Below are positions 63,722-64,000 of a stretch of DNA of 64,000 nucleotides, in pieces. Source of the DNA: an uncultured Eudoraea sp. (GTDB lineage: Bacteria; Bacteroidota; Bacteroidia; Flavobacteriales; Flavobacteriaceae); assembly GCF_947260015.1 (NCBI RefSeq), contig NZ_CAMYOM010000005.1, positions 1 to 64,000 on the forward strand, in the 5' to 3' direction. A program made the position numbers and the translations under genes. Numbering within the stretch: position 1 is the first letter of the stretch; each line of letters begins with the position of its first letter. Under the pieces are notes generated by a model. That model worked only from the letters and a program-made list of their open reading frames with translations, was not told the origin of the DNA and did no database searches.

Positions 63722-64000
63722 ATGCAGAAGCCAAGAACTTTTCTTGATAAATTATTTCTGATTATTAAGGGATTGGGAATGGGTGCTGCAAATAAAGTTC
63801 CGGGTGTCTCAGGAGGTATTGTAGCCTTTGTCGCCGGCTTTTATGAAGAGTTTATTTATTCACTCCGTAAAATCAATCTAAAAGCTTTTAAATTGCTTTT
63901 TAATGGCAGGTTTAAAAGTTTTTACCGTTACGTAAATGGGCAATTTTTATCGCTACTGATATTTGGAATGTTAGTTAGCTATTTTAGCGTCTCCAAAATA
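63722..64000 (+). CDS. DUF368 membrane protein, second copy (3' truncated by window end)
   Basis: ATG at 63722 opens a frame that runs to the window end (93 codons). It is not the same as the first copy but clearly homologous: the signature reads GMGAANKVPGVSGGIVAF, then VAGFYEEFIYSL and NGQFLSLLIFG. Tandem DUF368 paralogues may have distinct substrates or act as a heteromer. The C-terminal two thirds are outside the window. Confidence 0.88.
   Translation, partial: MQKPRTFLDKLFLIIKGLGMGAANKVPGVSGGIVAFVAGFYEEFIYSLRKINLKAFKLLFNGRFKSFYRYVNGQFLSLLIFGMLVSYFSVSKI

Noticed and set aside
1-64000. Defence islands, prophage, insertion sequences, integrons, tRNA or rRNA genes
   Set aside because: None of the diagnostic proteins, repeats or RNA structures were seen on either strand; the dense housekeeping gene order leaves little room for them.

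Overview
This 64 kb window is a stretch of chromosome from a member of the Bacteroidetes, most likely a marine Flavobacteriaceae. The evidence is AT-rich sequence, start regions carrying the Bacteroidetes -7 element TAnnTTTG, a SprB-like gliding/adhesion protein ending in a type B type IX secretion (T9SS) sorting domain, a GldI-type prolyl isomerase lipoprotein, and flavobacterial gene neighbourhoods (udk-divIC-mutA-mutB; parA-parB-DUF5683-dapB-lepB-wbqC; recF-DUF721). Nearly all of it is core genome. I see no rRNA, tRNA, IS element, prophage or CRISPR array. Genus cannot be decided by eye.

Layout. 1-3021 (+): the end of a respiratory operon with a 4Fe-4S electron-transfer subunit (cut by the window edge), an NrfD-like membrane subunit, an unrecognised membrane-anchored protein and a mono-haem cytochrome c. 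3141-11228 (-): one 8.1 kb SprB-repeat adhesin locus broken by two compensating frameshifts. 11367-12943 (+): PQQ-type sugar dehydrogenase lipoprotein with a small cytochrome c. 12946-22185: a peptidoglycan amino-sugar recycling locus, with murQ and a DeoR-type regulator on the minus strand and, divergently, nagB fused to a PIG-L deacetylase domain, a DigH-like glycosyl hydrolase, an AmpG-like permease, a NagZ-like GH3 enzyme and anmK. 22210-30504: three acyl-CoA (propionyl-CoA) carboxylase subunits (-), then udk, divIC and both methylmalonyl-CoA mutase subunits (+); together these give most of the propionyl-CoA to succinyl-CoA route. 30651-36339 (+): parA (P-loop region deleted), parB, DUF5683, dapB, lepB, wbqC, DUF6122. 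36325-42511 (-): endonuclease/phosphatase-fold protein, two rhomboids, mutL, a small membrane protein, ribH and a TPR protein. 42627-48828: recF, a lipoprotein, DUF721 (+); ndk and a PhoD-like phosphatase (-); nrnA, gldI and a cyclophilin-FKBP fusion (+). 48862-64000: pepD (-), then DUF3810 zincin, a TrmH-type methyltransferase, M48 protease, spoT, fur-like regulator, purA, OstA/LptA-like protein, class III aminotransferase, TPR protein and two tandem DUF368 genes, the last cut by the window end.

The best candidates for a second look are: (i) parA lacking its Walker A region through an apparent out-of-frame deletion of about 64 nt, beside an intact parB; (ii) the frameshift-split giant adhesin; (iii) the recycling locus, which has no nagA but has a deacetylase-like domain fused to NagB, and a perfect 18-bp palindrome between the divergent promoters; (iv) MutL with degenerate endonuclease motifs; and (v) several genes whose -7 element ends 4-5 nt before the start codon, suggesting leaderless mRNAs. 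I did not find a convincing wholly new system; most of the window is ordinary housekeeping DNA.
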